A DNA stretch of 64,000 nucleotides from Treponema sp. (GTDB taxonomy: Bacteria; Spirochaetota; Spirochaetia; Treponematales; Treponemataceae): contig JAKSLX010000015.1 of assembly GCA_024400915.1 (NCBI GenBank), positions 1 through 64,000 on the forward strand, in the 5' to 3' direction. Numbering within the stretch: position 1 is the stretch's first letter; each line of letters starts with the position of its first letter. Below are positions 43,721 to 53,122 of the stretch, one piece after another. The notes beneath the pieces are model-generated. The model had not been told where the DNA came from and did not search any database. It saw only the letters and a program-made list of their open reading frames with translations. The position numbers were made by a program, and so were the translations under genes.

Positions 43721-44839
43721 CTATTCTTTCTGCATTGGCATGATGATGTGGAAATAATCTGAAGCAGGTTCAGGTCTCATTGTTACAGCCTTCATCTCTT
43801 CAGTAAATTCAAACGCAATCACATCTGATTCAATTCCACGAAGAGGTTCTTCAACATAACGGTAATTCATTGCAATTGAATATTCCTGACCTGCATACAT
43901 GCAAGGAATTTCTGCATCAGCACTACCAAAATCAGCCTGAGCAGAAGAAATCTTAAGGATGCCATCGGAAATGTTGAAGTAAATTCTTCCTGCCTTTTTA
44001 TCCACCATCTGTGAAACACTCTTGAGGGCATTTATGAGATCAGATTTTTCAACCTGGAAACTGTGCTCCTGATGTTCAGGAATTACCGGCTGATAGTTAG
44101 GAAAGTTACCGTCAAGAAGAACTGCACCAAACTTATAGTTTCCGAATTTAAAGAAAATCATTCTGTCAACAACAGCAACAAAAATATTTCCTTCTTCAGG
44201 AGCATGCTTGAGCACAATATTGAGGATCTTTGGATGAACTATAGCAGAAGGAAATTCAGAAATTCCTGCAAGAACTTTTTTTGAAGCAAAACTCAATCTT
44301 CTTCCGTCTGTTGAAACAAGATTAAGGTTATCATCTTTCTTTTCAAAGAAAACACCGTTCATAAAGTAGCGTGTTTCATCTTCACTTACAGCAAAATAAG
44401 TCTGTGCTATCATTTCCTTAATTTCTTTGGAAGAAACTTCAAAATAAGGAACATTGTCAGCACTGAAGAAATCAGGGAATTTTTCCTGAGACATTGTTCT
44501 CATTTCGAATTTATTTTTCTTGTCCAGGGTACTAATCTTTACATTTACAGACTGTTCTTCACCGCTTTCCTGGTTGAATTCAATTTCACCGGAAGGAAGG
44601 GCATTGAGAATACCAAGAAATTTGTCACAGTAAATTGTAGTAGATCCTTCTTCAATTACCTGAACAGGAATCTGAGTTTCATAGTTTATCTTTACATCAG
44701 TAGCCTTTATTACAAGTCTGTTGTCCTGTGCATTGATAAGTATGTTTGAAAGAATTGAGCTTGCATTCTTTGTTGAAATGATTTCCTGGGCAATAGAAAC
44801 TTCTTTAAGCATAGAATCTCTGTCAAAGGTAAATTTCAT
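43721..44839 (-). CDS. dnaN: DNA polymerase III beta sliding clamp
   Basis: 372 residues, the normal length for three clamp domains. Recognisable pieces are 'MKFTFDRDSMLKEVSIAQEIISTKNASSILSNILI' split over the first domain, 'EMRTMSQEKFPDF', 'TDGRRLSFA', and the C-terminal 'TMRPEPASDYFHIIMPMQ', which forms part of the hydrophobic peptide-binding pocket. AAGGAG precedes the ATG. It follows dnaA with the origin region between. Confidence 0.96.
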   Translation of the reverse strand: MKFTFDRDSMLKEVSIAQEIISTKNASSILSNILINAQDNRLVIKATDVKINYETQIPVQVIEEGSTTIYCDKFLGILNALPSGEIEFNQESGEEQSVNVKISTLDKKNKFEMRTMSQEKFPDFFSADNVPYFEVSSKEIKEMIAQTYFAVSEDETRYFMNGVFFEKKDDNLNLVSTDGRRLSFASKKVLAGISEFPSAIVHPKILNIVLKHAPEEGNIFVAVVDRMIFFKFGNYKFGAVLLDGNFPNYQPVIPEHQEHSFQVEKSDLINALKSVSQMVDKKAGRIYFNISDGILKISSAQADFGSADAEIPCMYAGQEYSIAMNYRYVEEPLRGIESDVIAFEFTEEMKAVTMRPEPASDYFHIIMPMQKE

Positions 44840-45141
44840 AATATTCTCCTTGCAAAATCAGCAATATAAAAGTTTATGCATAATTTTGCATAAATATGCA
44901 TTTTTAGTTTTATGAATTCACTTTCCTATGAATTTATAAATTTATAAATTTTAATAGTAGTAGTAATAGAGGGATGTGAATTCATTAAGAAATCCCTTAT
45001 TTTTATATATTATAAGCATTTATATTGTGGATAAGTAGGGACTCTAAATTCACTTTTTATCCACTTTTCCACAAAAAAAGTACTTATACACAACTTATCC
45101 ACATTATAGTATCATAATTGGTAAGAGTTTTCCACATTAAT
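44840..45141. other. Putative chromosomal origin oriC
   Basis: A 302-bp gap between dnaA and dnaN. DnaA boxes: TGTGGATAA 45026-45034, TTATACACA 45084-45092 and TTATCCACA 45095-45103 match TTATNCACA; TTATCCACT 45057-45065, TTTTCCACA 45066-45074 and 45128-45136 differ by one base. To the left are A+T-rich tracts (44925-45025). The orientation (boxes right, A+T-rich unwinding region left) fits a basal unwinding system. Confidence 0.8.
44952..44969 (+). promoter_or_regulatory. Candidate DnaA-trio run in oriC
   Basis: Six successive trinucleotides TAA-TAG-TAG-TAG-TAA-TAG. Read 3' to 5' away from the DnaA boxes they give the AAT/GAT trios known to be bound by DnaA during strand opening. The nearest box is ~56 bp away, farther than in the described examples, so the assignment is tentative. 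Confidence 0.4.
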
Positions 45142-46596
45142 TTATATCTTCTTGTACTCCATTATCTTGTTTTTTATTATTTCCAGAGTATCGTTCATGC
45201 TTTCATCAGTCTGAAGAAGGCTTTCTATCTTCTTGTTGCTGTTCATTATTGTGGTATGATCTCTGCCACCTAATTCTCCGGCTATTTCAGTAAAGGTTCT
45301 GTCTGTCATCTTTCTTGCAAGATAAACGGCTATGTGGCGTGGCATTGCAAATTTAGGGTTTCTGGCTGTACCCTTAATGTCTGCTATGGTTATGTTATAA
45401 TAGTTACAGACAACTTTGATTATGGTATCAATGGTGACAGATTCATCTGTACCTGTTTTTATACTGTCACTAAGCTGTTTCTTTGCAATTTCCATGGTAA
45501 GTGGTTTTCCAAGGAGTTCTGCATAACCAAGAAGCTTGTTAAGGCATCCTTCAAGTTCACGAACGTTAGATTTTACGGATTTTGCAATGAAATCCAGTAT
45601 TTCTTCGTCTATTGATATTCCTTTTTCCTGAGATTTTTTTTCAAGGATTGCTTTTCTTGTCTCGTAATTTGGTGACTGAAGGTCTACGGCGTTTCCCTGG
45701 GAGAATCGGGATATAAGTCTTTCTTCCACGTCTTTTAGTTCAGAAATGTGCTTGTCGCAGGTAAATACCATCTGACCGTTTTTCTGGGAAAGGGCTTCAA
45801 AAGTGTAGAAAAGCTCATTTTGAAGTCCTTCCTTTTTTGAAAGAAACTGAATGTCGTCTATGAGAAGCACGTCAAGGTTTCTGTATTTTCTGGTGAATTT
45901 TTCCATGGTCCGGTCACGGAGGGATTTTGTAAATTCATTGAGAAGATTATCAAGGTTTGTATAGCAGATCTGGAGATTTTCCTTTCCTTCAGGGGGATTG
46001 TTATAGAGAAAATTTCCTATGGATTGCATCAAATGGGTTTTACCAAGTCCTGTTCCACCGTAAATGAGGAGGGGATTGTATTTTTTTCCTGGTTCCTTTG
46101 AAACTGCAACTGAAGCGCTGTAGGCATATTCATTGTTTTCGCCTACGACAAATCTTTCAAAGGTATATTCTTCCTTAAGCTGAGGATGTTTTTTTATTTC
46201 CGGATTTTTAGTCTGTTTTGAAAAATTATCAGATGATGAATTATGAGCAGGAATTTCATCATTTTCTGAAGTATTATTAAGGTTATTTTCAGTTTCAGAA
46301 GGTTTGTTCAGGCTTTCTTTTAAATTTTCATTGTCATATATAGGTTTTATGGTAACTTCCATTGAAGTGAGAACCTTTATCCTGTCTTTTATGTTCTGTA
46401 TGTAGCCCTTTGAATTCAAAAGGTTGAACATGAATTCCGAAGGAAATGACACTGTAAGTTCGGAATTTGAATCTTCAATGTAGTTGATTCTTCCGTACCA
46501 GATGTCAAATTCATTGGAATTGTTGTTTGAGGTGTATTCCTGATGAATGTTGTTTAGGACTTCGTCCCAGAAATCCTTGAAATTCTGACTGCTCAT
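45142..46596 (-). CDS. dnaA: Chromosomal replication initiator DnaA
   Basis: 484 residues. Domain I is 1-~88, a polar linker (rich in Asn, Ser and Glu) is ~90-142, AAA+ domain III has Walker A 'GGTGLGKTH' (180-188) and Walker B 'DVLLIDDIQFL', and domain IV carries the box-binding signature 'GGRDHTTIMNSNKKI'. It initiates replication at oriC. The start ATG has no Shine-Dalgarno, but a perfect TATAAT ends 6 nt upstream, pointing to a leaderless transcript. It diverges from gyrB. Confidence 0.97.
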   Translation of the reverse strand: MSSQNFKDFWDEVLNNIHQEYTSNNNSNEFDIWYGRINYIEDSNSELTVSFPSEFMFNLLNSKGYIQNIKDRIKVLTSMEVTIKPIYDNENLKESLNKPSETENNLNNTSENDEIPAHNSSSDNFSKQTKNPEIKKHPQLKEEYTFERFVVGENNEYAYSASVAVSKEPGKKYNPLLIYGGTGLGKTHLMQSIGNFLYNNPPEGKENLQICYTNLDNLLNEFTKSLRDRTMEKFTRKYRNLDVLLIDDIQFLSKKEGLQNELFYTFEALSQKNGQMVFTCDKHISELKDVEERLISRFSQGNAVDLQSPNYETRKAILEKKSQEKGISIDEEILDFIAKSVKSNVRELEGCLNKLLGYAELLGKPLTMEIAKKQLSDSIKTGTDESVTIDTIIKVVCNYYNITIADIKGTARNPKFAMPRHIAVYLARKMTDRTFTEIAGELGGRDHTTIMNSNKKIESLLQTDESMNDTLEIIKNKIMEYKKI

Positions 46597-46602
46597 AGGG
46601 CG

Positions 46603-46631
46603 ATTATATCTGAATTTTTTTATGAATTCAA
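46603..46631 (-). promoter_or_regulatory. Predicted leaderless promoter of dnaA
   Basis: TTGAAT (46631-46626), a 17-bp spacer and perfect TATAAT (46608-46603), 6 nt before the dnaA ATG at 46596. No DnaA box was found between -35 and start, so autoregulation through a box here is not evident. Confidence 0.55.
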
Positions 46632-46678
46632 ATTTGAAATTTGATGCTTTTTATTTCTATATATAAGTATCTGATTTA

Positions 46679-46707
46679 TTGAATTTTTTCATAATTTTTG
46701 CTATATT
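46679..46707 (+). promoter_or_regulatory. Candidate promoter of gyrBA
   Basis: TTGAAT (46679-46684), a 17-bp spacer and TATATT (46702-46707). The gyrB ribosome-binding site GAGGAAAT follows with normal spacing to the ATG at 46755. Confidence 0.45.
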
Positions 46708-46754
46708 TTATACTCTTATATCTGTAAATTTAACCATTGAAAACGAGGAAATAA

Positions 46755-48734
46755 ATGGCAGAAACTAACGAATATGGTGCCGAAAGCATCCAGGTTTTGC
46801 ACGGTCTTGAAGCAGTTCGCAAGCGCCCTGGAATGTACATTGGATCAACCAGCCAGGGTGGTCTTCATCACCTTGTTTATGAAGTTGTAGACAACAGTAT
46901 AGACGAAGCCATGGCAGGCTACTGTGACAATATCATTGTTGCCCTTGAAAAAGATGACATTTGTCGTGTTGAAGATAATGGTCGCGGTATTCCTGTTGCC
47001 ATCAACACAAAGGAAAAAAAGAGTGCCCTTGAACTGGTTTTGAGTCAGCTTCATGCCGGCGGTAAATTTGACAAATCTACTTACAAAGTTTCCGGTGGTT
47101 TGCATGGTGTTGGTGTTTCCTGCGTTAATGCTCTTTCAGTTTGGCTTACAGCTGATGTTTATCGCGATGGTGGACATTATTTTCAGAGATATGAAACTGG
47201 TATTCCTAAGACAAAAGTAGAGAGAATTGAAGATTCTGACAGACATGGAACCATTATCCGCTGGAAGGCAGATGCTACCATTTTCAAGGAAACAACAAAT
47301 CACGATTTTGACATTCTTATGAATCGTCTTCGTGAACTTGCTTTCCTTAATCCTGGAATCAAGATTACATTCCGTGACGAACGCCTTGAAAATCCAAAGG
47401 AAGTAGTTCTTCAGTTTGAAGGCGGTATTAACGAATATACAAGGTATCTTAATGAAGGTAAGAAGGTTATACCTGAGGAACCTATTTTCATTGATGGAAA
47501 ACAGAATGATGTGGAAGTGGAAGTTTCCATGCAATATAACGACGGTTATGATGAAAGCATCTATTCCTATGTAAACGACATCAATACTCACGAAGGTGGT
47601 ACTCACCTTGAAGGTTTCAAGAATGCCCTTACTTTTGTACTCAACAAAGCCCTTGATTCAAACGAAAAGCTTTTCAAGAAGCTTAATCCAAAGGTTGATA
47701 AGAACAAGAAACCAAGCGATGCAGACAAAAAAAAGGAAATAAAGATAGAAAAGCTTACGGGTGATGATGTCCGCACTGGTGTTGCCGCAGTCATTTCCGT
47801 AAAGGTTCCTGAACCTCAGTTTGAAGGACAGACAAAGCAGAAACTCGGTAACAGTGAAGTTCGTTCAATAGTTTATTCCCTTGTTGCAGAAAAACTAACA
47901 CTCTGGTTTGAACAGAATCCTCAGCTTTGCAACATGATTCTTGAAAAGGCCGTTAATGAAGCCCTCGGTAGAATCAAGGCACGCAAGGCAGTTGAAACAA
48001 ACCGAAAGAGCGGAATGGATTCCTTTGGTCTTCCTGGAAAACTTGCCGACTGTTCTTCAAACAAACCTGAAGAATGCGAAGTATACATAGTCGAAGGAGA
48101 CTCTGCCGGTGGTTCAGCAAAGCAGGGTAGAAATCCAAAGACCCAGGCAATTCTTCCTCTCTGGGGTAAGATGCTCAATGTAGAAAAAGTAGATCCTTCA
48201 AAGGTAATGAACAATGAAAAACTTCAGCCTGTAATAGCTTCCCTTGGAACTGGAATCGGAAAGAATTTCAACATTGAAAAACTCCGCTACCACAAGATTA
48301 TTATAATGGCCGATGCCGATGTGGACGGTGCACATATTTCAACATTGCTCATGACTTTCTTCTTCCGCTTTATGCCAGAACTTATTGAAAGGGGTTATGT
48401 ATACATTGCCATGCCTCCTCTTTACCGCGTTGAATACAAAAAACAGAAGTACAAGAAATTTGTTTTCAGCGATGAAGAAAGAGACCGTGCATTGGAAGAA
48501 CTTGGAGAAAACCGTGATAAGGCTGAAGTACAGCGTTACAAAGGTCTTGGTGAAATGGAATGGCAGGAACTTAAGGAGACAACAATGGCTCCTGAAAACC
48601 GCAAGATGAAGCAGGTTAAGATTACTGATGCCCAGATGGCAGACCAGATTTTCTCTGTTCTCATGGGTGATGATGTAGATCCACGCCGCAAGTTCATTGA
48701 AGAAAATGCAGAATACGCAACATTGGATGTATAA
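46755..48734 (+). CDS. gyrB: DNA gyrase subunit B
   Basis: 659 residues. The GHKL ATPase has 'GLEAVRKRPGMYIGST', 'EVVDNSIDEAMAGYCD', 'VEDNGRGIPV' and 'GGLHGVGVSCVNALS'. The TOPRIM domain has 'VEGDSAGGSAKQGR', 'ILPLWGKMLNVEK' and 'MADADVDGAHISTLL', and a C-terminal 'QRYKGLGEMEWQELKETTM' interacts with GyrA. It supplies negative supercoils together with GyrA. It has GAGGAAAT upstream and lies 2 nt before gyrA. Confidence 0.97.
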   Translation: MAETNEYGAESIQVLHGLEAVRKRPGMYIGSTSQGGLHHLVYEVVDNSIDEAMAGYCDNIIVALEKDDICRVEDNGRGIPVAINTKEKKSALELVLSQLHAGGKFDKSTYKVSGGLHGVGVSCVNALSVWLTADVYRDGGHYFQRYETGIPKTKVERIEDSDRHGTIIRWKADATIFKETTNHDFDILMNRLRELAFLNPGIKITFRDERLENPKEVVLQFEGGINEYTRYLNEGKKVIPEEPIFIDGKQNDVEVEVSMQYNDGYDESIYSYVNDINTHEGGTHLEGFKNALTFVLNKALDSNEKLFKKLNPKVDKNKKPSDADKKKEIKIEKLTGDDVRTGVAAVISVKVPEPQFEGQTKQKLGNSEVRSIVYSLVAEKLTLWFEQNPQLCNMILEKAVNEALGRIKARKAVETNRKSGMDSFGLPGKLADCSSNKPEECEVYIVEGDSAGGSAKQGRNPKTQAILPLWGKMLNVEKVDPSKVMNNEKLQPVIASLGTGIGKNFNIEKLRYHKIIIMADADVDGAHISTLLMTFFFRFMPELIERGYVYIAMPPLYRVEYKKQKYKKFVFSDEERDRALEELGENRDKAEVQRYKGLGEMEWQELKETTMAPENRKMKQVKITDAQMADQIFSVLMGDDVDPRRKFIEENAEYATLDV

Positions 48735-48736
48735 AA

Positions 48737-51223
48737 ATGATTGAGAAGATTAAATACGAAGAAAAGCAGACACCTGAAGGTGGATATGTTTTAACTGCAC
48801 CGATTGAACATGAAATGCAGCGTTCCTTCATCGACTATTCCATGTCGGTAATTGTAGAACGTGCTTTGCCTGATGTACGCGATGGACTTAAGCCTGTTCA
48901 CCGCCGCATTCTTTATGCTATGGCAGAAGAAGGTTTGACTTCAGGCGGAAAGACAAAAAAATGCGCAACAGTAGTCGGTGACGTACTCGGTCGTTACCAT
49001 CCACATGGTGACGCTTCCGTTTACGATGCAATGGTTCGCCTTGGTCAGGCTTTCTCTTTGAGGTACATGCCTGTTACAAAGCAGGGTAACTTCGGAGGAA
49101 TCGACGGTTCCCCTGCAGCCGCATACCGTTACACTGAGGCAAAGATGTCTAAGGTTGCCGAAGTAATGGTAGAAGACATCAAGAAAGACACAGTTGATTT
49201 CAGTCCTAACTTTGACGATACAAGACAGGAACCTAAGGTTCTTCCTGCAGCATTTCCATTCCTTTTGTGTAACGGCTCAACTGGTATTGCCGTTGGTATG
49301 GCAACAAACATGCCTCCACACAACCTTAGGGAAGTAGGCGGTGCAATCTGCGCTTACATCGATAATCCTGAATGCACCATCGAAGACTTGATGCACCACA
49401 TGAAGGGTCCTGATTTTCCTACAGGTGGAATCATCTTTGGAAAGAAGGGAATTGCCGATGCATACAAGACAGGACGTGGAAAGATTCTTCTTCGTGCCCG
49501 TTTTACAATCGAAGTTGATACAAAGGGAAAGGAAAAAATTGTTTTCACAGAAATTCCTTACCAGACCCGTACAACTGACCTTGTTACAAAAATCGGTGAA
49601 CTTGCCCGTGACGGTATCATTGAAGGTATCGATCGTGTAAATGACGGTAGCCACGGTGATGATGTTCGTATCGAAATAGACATTAAAAAGACTGCCATTG
49701 CAAAGGTTGTTATCAATCAGATTTTTGCAAAGACAGCATTGCAGTCAAGCTACGGTATCATCAACCTTGCACTTGTTCCATCTGGAAACGGTCTTGCTCC
49801 ACAGGTGCTTAATCTTAAGCAACTAATCAAGCACTTTGTTGATCACCGCGATCAGGTTATTACCCGCCGCTGTAAGTTTGAGCTTGCAGTTGCAAAGAAA
49901 AAGGAACATATTCTTGAAGCAAAGATTACTGCCGTTGACTGCGTAGATGAAGTCATTCAGATCATCCGTTCAAGTAAGGATGAACCTGAAGCAAAGAAGA
50001 GATTGGAAGCAAGATTCGGTTTTGATGAAGAACAGAGCCAGGCAATTGTAGACCTCCGCCTTGGTGTTCTTACATCTTTGCGCATCGACGAACTCAAGCT
50101 TGAATTAGAACAGGTTCGTGCAGAAATTGCCCGCCTTGAAGATCTTCTTGCCCATCATGAAAAAATCCTTAACCTCATCAAGGAAGAAACAAATGCCATC
50201 GTTGAAAAGTTCGGCGATGACAGAAAGACAGATATTGTTGCTGGAGAAGTTGAAACAATAAATGTTGAAGACATGATCAAAGAAGAGGATATGGTTGTCC
50301 TTATTTCCAAAGTTGGATACATCAAGAGAGTTCCAGTTTCTCAATACAAGAGCCAGGGTAGGGGAGGCAAGGGAACAATCTCTGCCAAACTTGTTGAAGA
50401 AGACTACATCAACCAGATGTTCGTTGCTTCTACTCACGACTACCTTATGTTCATCACAACGGCAGGTAAAGCTTACTGGGTTAAGGTTCATGAAATTCCG
50501 GAAGGAAGCAAGATTGGACGAGGTAGTCATATCAAGAGCCTCCTTAAGGTAAGCGCCAACGAAGACATTACTACAACAGTAGCCCTCAAAGATTTCAGGG
50601 AAGATGAATTCCTCTTTATGGCTACAGCAAACGGTGTTGTTAAGAAGACTCCTACAAGTGAATTCAAAAATGCAAAGGACCGCGGAACAACTGCCGTTCG
50701 TCTGGATGATGGAGACACACTTGTCAGCTCAATCCTTACATCTGGAAGCGATGAAATTCTCCTCGTTAGCCGTCGTGGACAGGCTCTCCGCATTGAAGAA
50801 AATGATGTTCGACCAATGGGTAAGACAAGCCGTGGTGTTGCAGGAATTAAACTTGGTTCTAGTGATGAACTTGCATCGGCAATCAGGATTGAAAAGGAAG
50901 AAGATGCCCGCATTCTCGTCATTACTGAAAAGGGTATTGGTAAGCGCGTAGATCCTGCTGAATTCAGTTCTCATGGTCGTGGAACCGGCGGACAGAAAAT
51001 ATTCGGTAATGTTGATGACAAGGGAGAGATCATAGGATCCCTTTGTGTTCGTGAAAGTGACAGCGTAATGTGCATCACAAGCCAGGGAACTTCAGTTCGT
51101 GTTGAAGCCAAGGACATTACAATCCAGGGAAGAAGCGCCAGCGGAATCAAGGTGGTAACAATTACTGATCCTGACTACGTTGTCGGCGTTGATAGAATCG
51201 CCAACGAAGAAGATGAAAAATAA
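48737..51223 (+). CDS. gyrA: DNA gyrase subunit A
   Basis: 828 residues. The breakage-reunion domain is complete with 'IDYSMSVIVERALPDVRDGLKPVHRRILYAM', and catalytic Tyr132 in 'AAAYRYTEAKM'. The GyrA box is present as 'QGRGGKG' (near residue 540), so the C-terminal beta-pinwheel can wrap DNA and it is gyrase, not topoisomerase IV. In the quinolone-determining region the sequence is HPHGDASVYD, so the E. coli Ser83 position is Ala93 here while the Asp87 equivalent (Asp97) is kept. Translation is coupled to gyrB. Confidence 0.96.
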   Translation: MIEKIKYEEKQTPEGGYVLTAPIEHEMQRSFIDYSMSVIVERALPDVRDGLKPVHRRILYAMAEEGLTSGGKTKKCATVVGDVLGRYHPHGDASVYDAMVRLGQAFSLRYMPVTKQGNFGGIDGSPAAAYRYTEAKMSKVAEVMVEDIKKDTVDFSPNFDDTRQEPKVLPAAFPFLLCNGSTGIAVGMATNMPPHNLREVGGAICAYIDNPECTIEDLMHHMKGPDFPTGGIIFGKKGIADAYKTGRGKILLRARFTIEVDTKGKEKIVFTEIPYQTRTTDLVTKIGELARDGIIEGIDRVNDGSHGDDVRIEIDIKKTAIAKVVINQIFAKTALQSSYGIINLALVPSGNGLAPQVLNLKQLIKHFVDHRDQVITRRCKFELAVAKKKEHILEAKITAVDCVDEVIQIIRSSKDEPEAKKRLEARFGFDEEQSQAIVDLRLGVLTSLRIDELKLELEQVRAEIARLEDLLAHHEKILNLIKEETNAIVEKFGDDRKTDIVAGEVETINVEDMIKEEDMVVLISKVGYIKRVPVSQYKSQGRGGKGTISAKLVEEDYINQMFVASTHDYLMFITTAGKAYWVKVHEIPEGSKIGRGSHIKSLLKVSANEDITTTVALKDFREDEFLFMATANGVVKKTPTSEFKNAKDRGTTAVRLDDGDTLVSSILTSGSDEILLVSRRGQALRIEENDVRPMGKTSRGVAGIKLGSSDELASAIRIEKEEDARILVITEKGIGKRVDPAEFSSHGRGTGGQKIFGNVDDKGEIIGSLCVRESDSVMCITSQGTSVRVEAKDITIQGRSASGIKVVTITDPDYVVGVDRIANEEDEK

Positions 51224-51304
51224 TATTTTTTGAATGGTCATGTCTTTTTAAGATTTTAGTCGTGTCACCTTCGGGCTTGACTCGGAGGTCCATTAAGTTT
51301 AATG

Positions 51305-51336
51305 AACCGTCTGTAGAAATGCAGGCGGTTTTTTTA
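51305..51336 (+). terminator. Terminator of gyrBA
   Basis: Arms AACCGTCTG (51305-51313) and CAGGCGGTT (51322-51330), one G-U pair, followed by a run of seven T. It lies about 80 nt after the gyrA stop. Confidence 0.8.
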
Positions 51337-51349
51337 TATCCTAAGTGTC

Positions 51350-52243
51350 ATGTGGATGCTTTTAGTTTTGGTATATGGAATCATAAAGGGCTTAAGGGAA
51401 ATCTGTAAGAAAAAGGCTCTTGAAAAAAATTCTGTTACCGAAGTTCTTCTTGTATATACTTTTCTTTCCCTGATCATTTGCTCTCCCCAGTTTCCAAATG
51501 CAAGGGGACTTACTTTCAACCAGTATCTTTGGGTTGCACTTAAAGCCTTCGTCATTTTCGTTGCGTGGATTGCAGGATTCAAGGCGATAAAAAAACTTCC
51601 GATAAGCCTTTGCGGTGTCCTTGATCTTTCAAGGGTTTTGTTTGCCACTGTCCTTGGTGTAATTGTTCTTGGCGAAAAAATTACTTTATACAAGGGAATA
51701 GGCCTTGTGTTTGTCAGCGGTGGCCTTCTTTTTTTAAAGTTCAATCCTTTTGCATTAAAAGGAAAAGTTTCTGATGCGGAATCAAATGTGCCCGCTGTTC
51801 CGCAGGATGAAAAAAAATCCTCAAATTCCTTTTTCATTTTTCTTGCTTTCCTTTCATGCATTTTGAACGCCGTCTCTGGATTGCTTGATAAAATCCTCAT
51901 GAAGGAAATGAACTCAAGCCAGCTTTTGTTCTGGTATACTTTTTTCATGGTTGTCTACTATGCAATCTATGCTCTCGTAAGAAGGGTAAAGATAAACAGA
52001 AGCGTATGGAAAAACATCTGGGTATGTTTTCTTGCCGTTGGAATAATCGTCATGGATAAATCCCTTTTCATCGCCAACGCATATCCTGAAAGTCAGATAA
52101 CCGTCATGACGTTGATAAAGCAGTCAAGCGTCATCATTGCCATCATAGGCGGAAAATTCGTATTCAGGGAAAAGAACATCCTTCATAAAACTATTTGTGC
52201 GGCAATCATCGTCACGGGAATTCTCATAGGTATAATGGGGTAG
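51350..52243 (+). CDS. EamA/DMT-family transporter
   Basis: 297 residues with ten predicted membrane helices in two five-helix halves, typical of the drug/metabolite transporter family. Features are 'GVLDLSRVLFATVLGVIVLGEKITLYKGIGLVFVSGGLLFL' closing the first half and 'QSSVIIAIIGGKFVFREKNI' in the second, with a polar loop (~140-160) between. The substrate is unknown. No Shine-Dalgarno is obvious. An AraC regulator starts 10 nt downstream, so they share a transcript and the regulator may control the transporter. Confidence 0.85.
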   Translation: MWMLLVLVYGIIKGLREICKKKALEKNSVTEVLLVYTFLSLIICSPQFPNARGLTFNQYLWVALKAFVIFVAWIAGFKAIKKLPISLCGVLDLSRVLFATVLGVIVLGEKITLYKGIGLVFVSGGLLFLKFNPFALKGKVSDAESNVPAVPQDEKKSSNSFFIFLAFLSCILNAVSGLLDKILMKEMNSSQLLFWYTFFMVVYYAIYALVRRVKINRSVWKNIWVCFLAVGIIVMDKSLFIANAYPESQITVMTLIKQSSVIIAIIGGKFVFREKNILHKTICAAIIVTGILIGIMG

Positions 52244-52252
52244 GGTAGTGCA

Positions 52253-53122
52253 ATGGAACATATGGAACAGATAAAAAGTCTCGTAGGTGAAACCATAACG
52301 GAAAGCAACCTTAAAAATGTGGACTGCTATGTCTATGACAAATTTGCGCTTTTCATACAGGCAGCAGGTTTCTGTGAATTTGCCATCAAGAAAAACCACA
52401 CCCATCCATCCTACATGATCATAATTGAATTCGGAACAGATGATTTTCTTATTCCGCCTAGAATTGAACTTAAGAAAAACTACTATCTTGCATCCATACT
52501 TTCACCGGACATTCCCCACGAAGACAAGGGAGCAGAATTTCCAAACTATTACACCATCATGATAGACAAAGATTATTTTGAAAGCCAGTTCTCAATGTAC
52601 CAGAAGGAAATTCCGCGATATGTTGGAGAACAGTTTCTGATCTGTCACGACGTACTCAAGATGCTTCATCTTTTTGCATTTGAATCTTCAAAGAACATGA
52701 AGAATTCCGAGGTCACCCTTGAATGCCAGACAAAGCTTTTGACCCACTGGATAATCCGCAGCCTACTTGGAGAGAACTATGACATGCGCTCCGTTTCCAC
52801 AAATGAAAGAATCGGAAGGGTGCAGACGTACATCGAGCTTCATTGTGGAGAGGATCTTACTGTTGCCCATCTTGCACAGAACGCCAACATGTCCGTCTCA
52901 AATTTCAACAGGCTTTTTACAAAGGAAGTCGGAACTTCTCCAAAGAACTATCTTACCTCTGTTCGATTGAACAAATCACTGAAGCTTCTCAGGAGAAATG
53001 ATTTTTCAGTTTCCGAAATCGCCGTACAATGCGGTTTTTCATCCCTTTCCCATTTTTCCGCCGCTTTCAAAAAAGTCTATGAAATGAGTCCAAGCGACTA
53101 CAGGGAACACTACCTAAAATAG
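52253..53122 (+). CDS. AraC-family transcriptional regulator
   Basis: 289 residues. An N-terminal cupin-like sensing domain (~30-150, 'IEFGTDDFLIPPRIELKKNYYLASILSP') precedes a C-terminal pair of helix-turn-helix motifs: 'DLTVAHLAQNANMSVSNFNRLFTKEVGTSPKNYLTSVRLNKS' and 'FSVSEIAVQCGFSSLSHFSAAFKKVYEMSPSDYR'. It is a complete activator-type protein. A second ATG (residue 4) is a possible alternative start; the upstream GGTAGGG is a weak ribosome-binding site. It is probably co-transcribed with the EamA transporter. Confidence 0.88.
   Translation: MEHMEQIKSLVGETITESNLKNVDCYVYDKFALFIQAAGFCEFAIKKNHTHPSYMIIIEFGTDDFLIPPRIELKKNYYLASILSPDIPHEDKGAEFPNYYTIMIDKDYFESQFSMYQKEIPRYVGEQFLICHDVLKMLHLFAFESSKNMKNSEVTLECQTKLLTHWIIRSLLGENYDMRSVSTNERIGRVQTYIELHCGEDLTVAHLAQNANMSVSNFNRLFTKEVGTSPKNYLTSVRLNKSLKLLRRNDFSVSEIAVQCGFSSLSHFSAAFKKVYEMSPSDYREHYLK

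Noticed and set aside
46597..46754. dnaA-gyrB gap as the origin
   Set aside because: It is A+T-rich but has no DnaA boxes; the dnaA-dnaN gap has several.
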